In this document: positions 43,290-43,313 of the stretch, one piece after another
Layout of the letters: each line of letters opens with the position of its first letter
How positions within the stretch are numbered: the first letter of the stretch is position 1
NCBI GenBank assembly: GCA_017428925.1
Contig: JAFRPY010000118.1
Span: forward strand, 1 to 43,313
Reading direction: 5' to 3'
Source of the DNA: Prevotella sp.
GTDB taxonomy: Bacteria > Bacteroidota > Bacteroidia > Bacteroidales > Bacteroidaceae
DNA length: 43,313 nt
Notes under the pieces: generated by a model
Databases searched by the model: none
What the model was told of the DNA's origin: nothing
Seen by the model: the letters and a program-made list of their open reading frames with translations, nothing else
Program-made: the position numbers and the translations under genes

Positions 43290-43313
43290 GTTTACCGAGG
43301 ACAAAGTTACTGA
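43288..43313 (+). CDS. IS982-family-like transposase, 5' end only
   Basis: Eight complete codons (MFTEDKVT) are visible before the window ends. The start matches what I remember of Bacteroidetes IS982 transposases (DDE type). Too short to prove by itself; the upstream promoter and hairpin support a real gene start. Confidence 0.5.

Larger units (their letters stand above)
43175..43313 (+). mobile_element. Left end of an IS982-family-like insertion sequence (cut by window end)
   Basis: The transposase starting at 43288 begins MFTEDKVT, as I recall for Bacteroidetes IS982 transposases. The sequence from 43175 begins AC-GTGAGTTCGACGAAAT, a plausible terminal repeat, because IS982 ends start with AC. 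The right end is outside the window, so the boundary is not proven. Confidence 0.5.

Overview
The window looks like a chromosome segment of a Bacteroidales bacterium, most likely Prevotella or a close relative. Reasons: TAnnTTTG promoter boxes before several genes, few Shine-Dalgarno sequences, lipoprotein and periplasmic FKBP isomerases in series, an IspG of the insert-containing type, a DUF4294 protein, a bacterial glutaminyl-cyclase-like M28 protein, and a Bacteroides-type mobilizable element. There are no rRNA or tRNA genes and no CRISPR array that I can see.

Left part (1-21985), a fairly GC-rich core genome. A secreted two-domain carbohydrate esterase (497-1954) is followed by a plus-strand run: a hypothetical gene, rpoN (sigma-54), a PAP2-like membrane protein, purE, ispG, an aldo/keto reductase, a secreted alpha/beta hydrolase and a DUF4294 protein. 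A minus-strand group follows: lrp, a C26-M19 fusion peptidase and an M28 peptidase/glutaminyl cyclase, then three consecutive FKBP-type prolyl isomerases (one secreted, one lipoprotein, one cytoplasmic). A secreted GH3 glycosidase with a probable PA14 insert and dnaK complete this part. The gaps between these genes carry several unrelated short-repeat arrays: CTAG-centred minisatellites, GGCC palindrome arrays, and a 190-bp duplicated hairpin element.

Right part (about 22000-43313), a mobile accessory region of lower GC. It begins just after the dnaK terminator with a zinc-finger/HTH protein and a tyrosine integrase. An excisionase-like HTH protein, a VirE_N protein, a primase/DUF3987 protein broken by a frameshift, a nested palindromic region that may be oriT, and a MobV relaxase follow. 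This is the layout of NBU/Tn4555-like mobilizable elements. The first cargo is a very AT-rich four-gene operon (29594-35550) with its own promoter. It encodes a WG-repeat-like protein, a protein with a HEPN-like R-x4-H motif, a 969-residue protein with a zinc ribbon and a DUF3820/ExoX-C-like tail, and an ADP-ribosyltransferase-like protein. I do not recognise this set as a named system, and it is the best candidate here for something undescribed. Next come an AlbA_2/HATPase regulator-like protein with an SSEK-repeat linker, an XRE repressor and a two-helix membrane protein.

The end of the window is a second defence-like module. A giant SIR2 protein is split by one extra T in a T6 run, and it is translationally coupled (TAATG) to a second gene. 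That second gene appears to be cut short by an IS982-like insertion sequence whose transposase start is the last thing in the window. The IS 5' end has its promoter inside the loop of an inverted repeat that spans the start codon, an arrangement that would silence read-through transcripts only.

All functional statements come from motifs and family knowledge read by eye; no searches were run.
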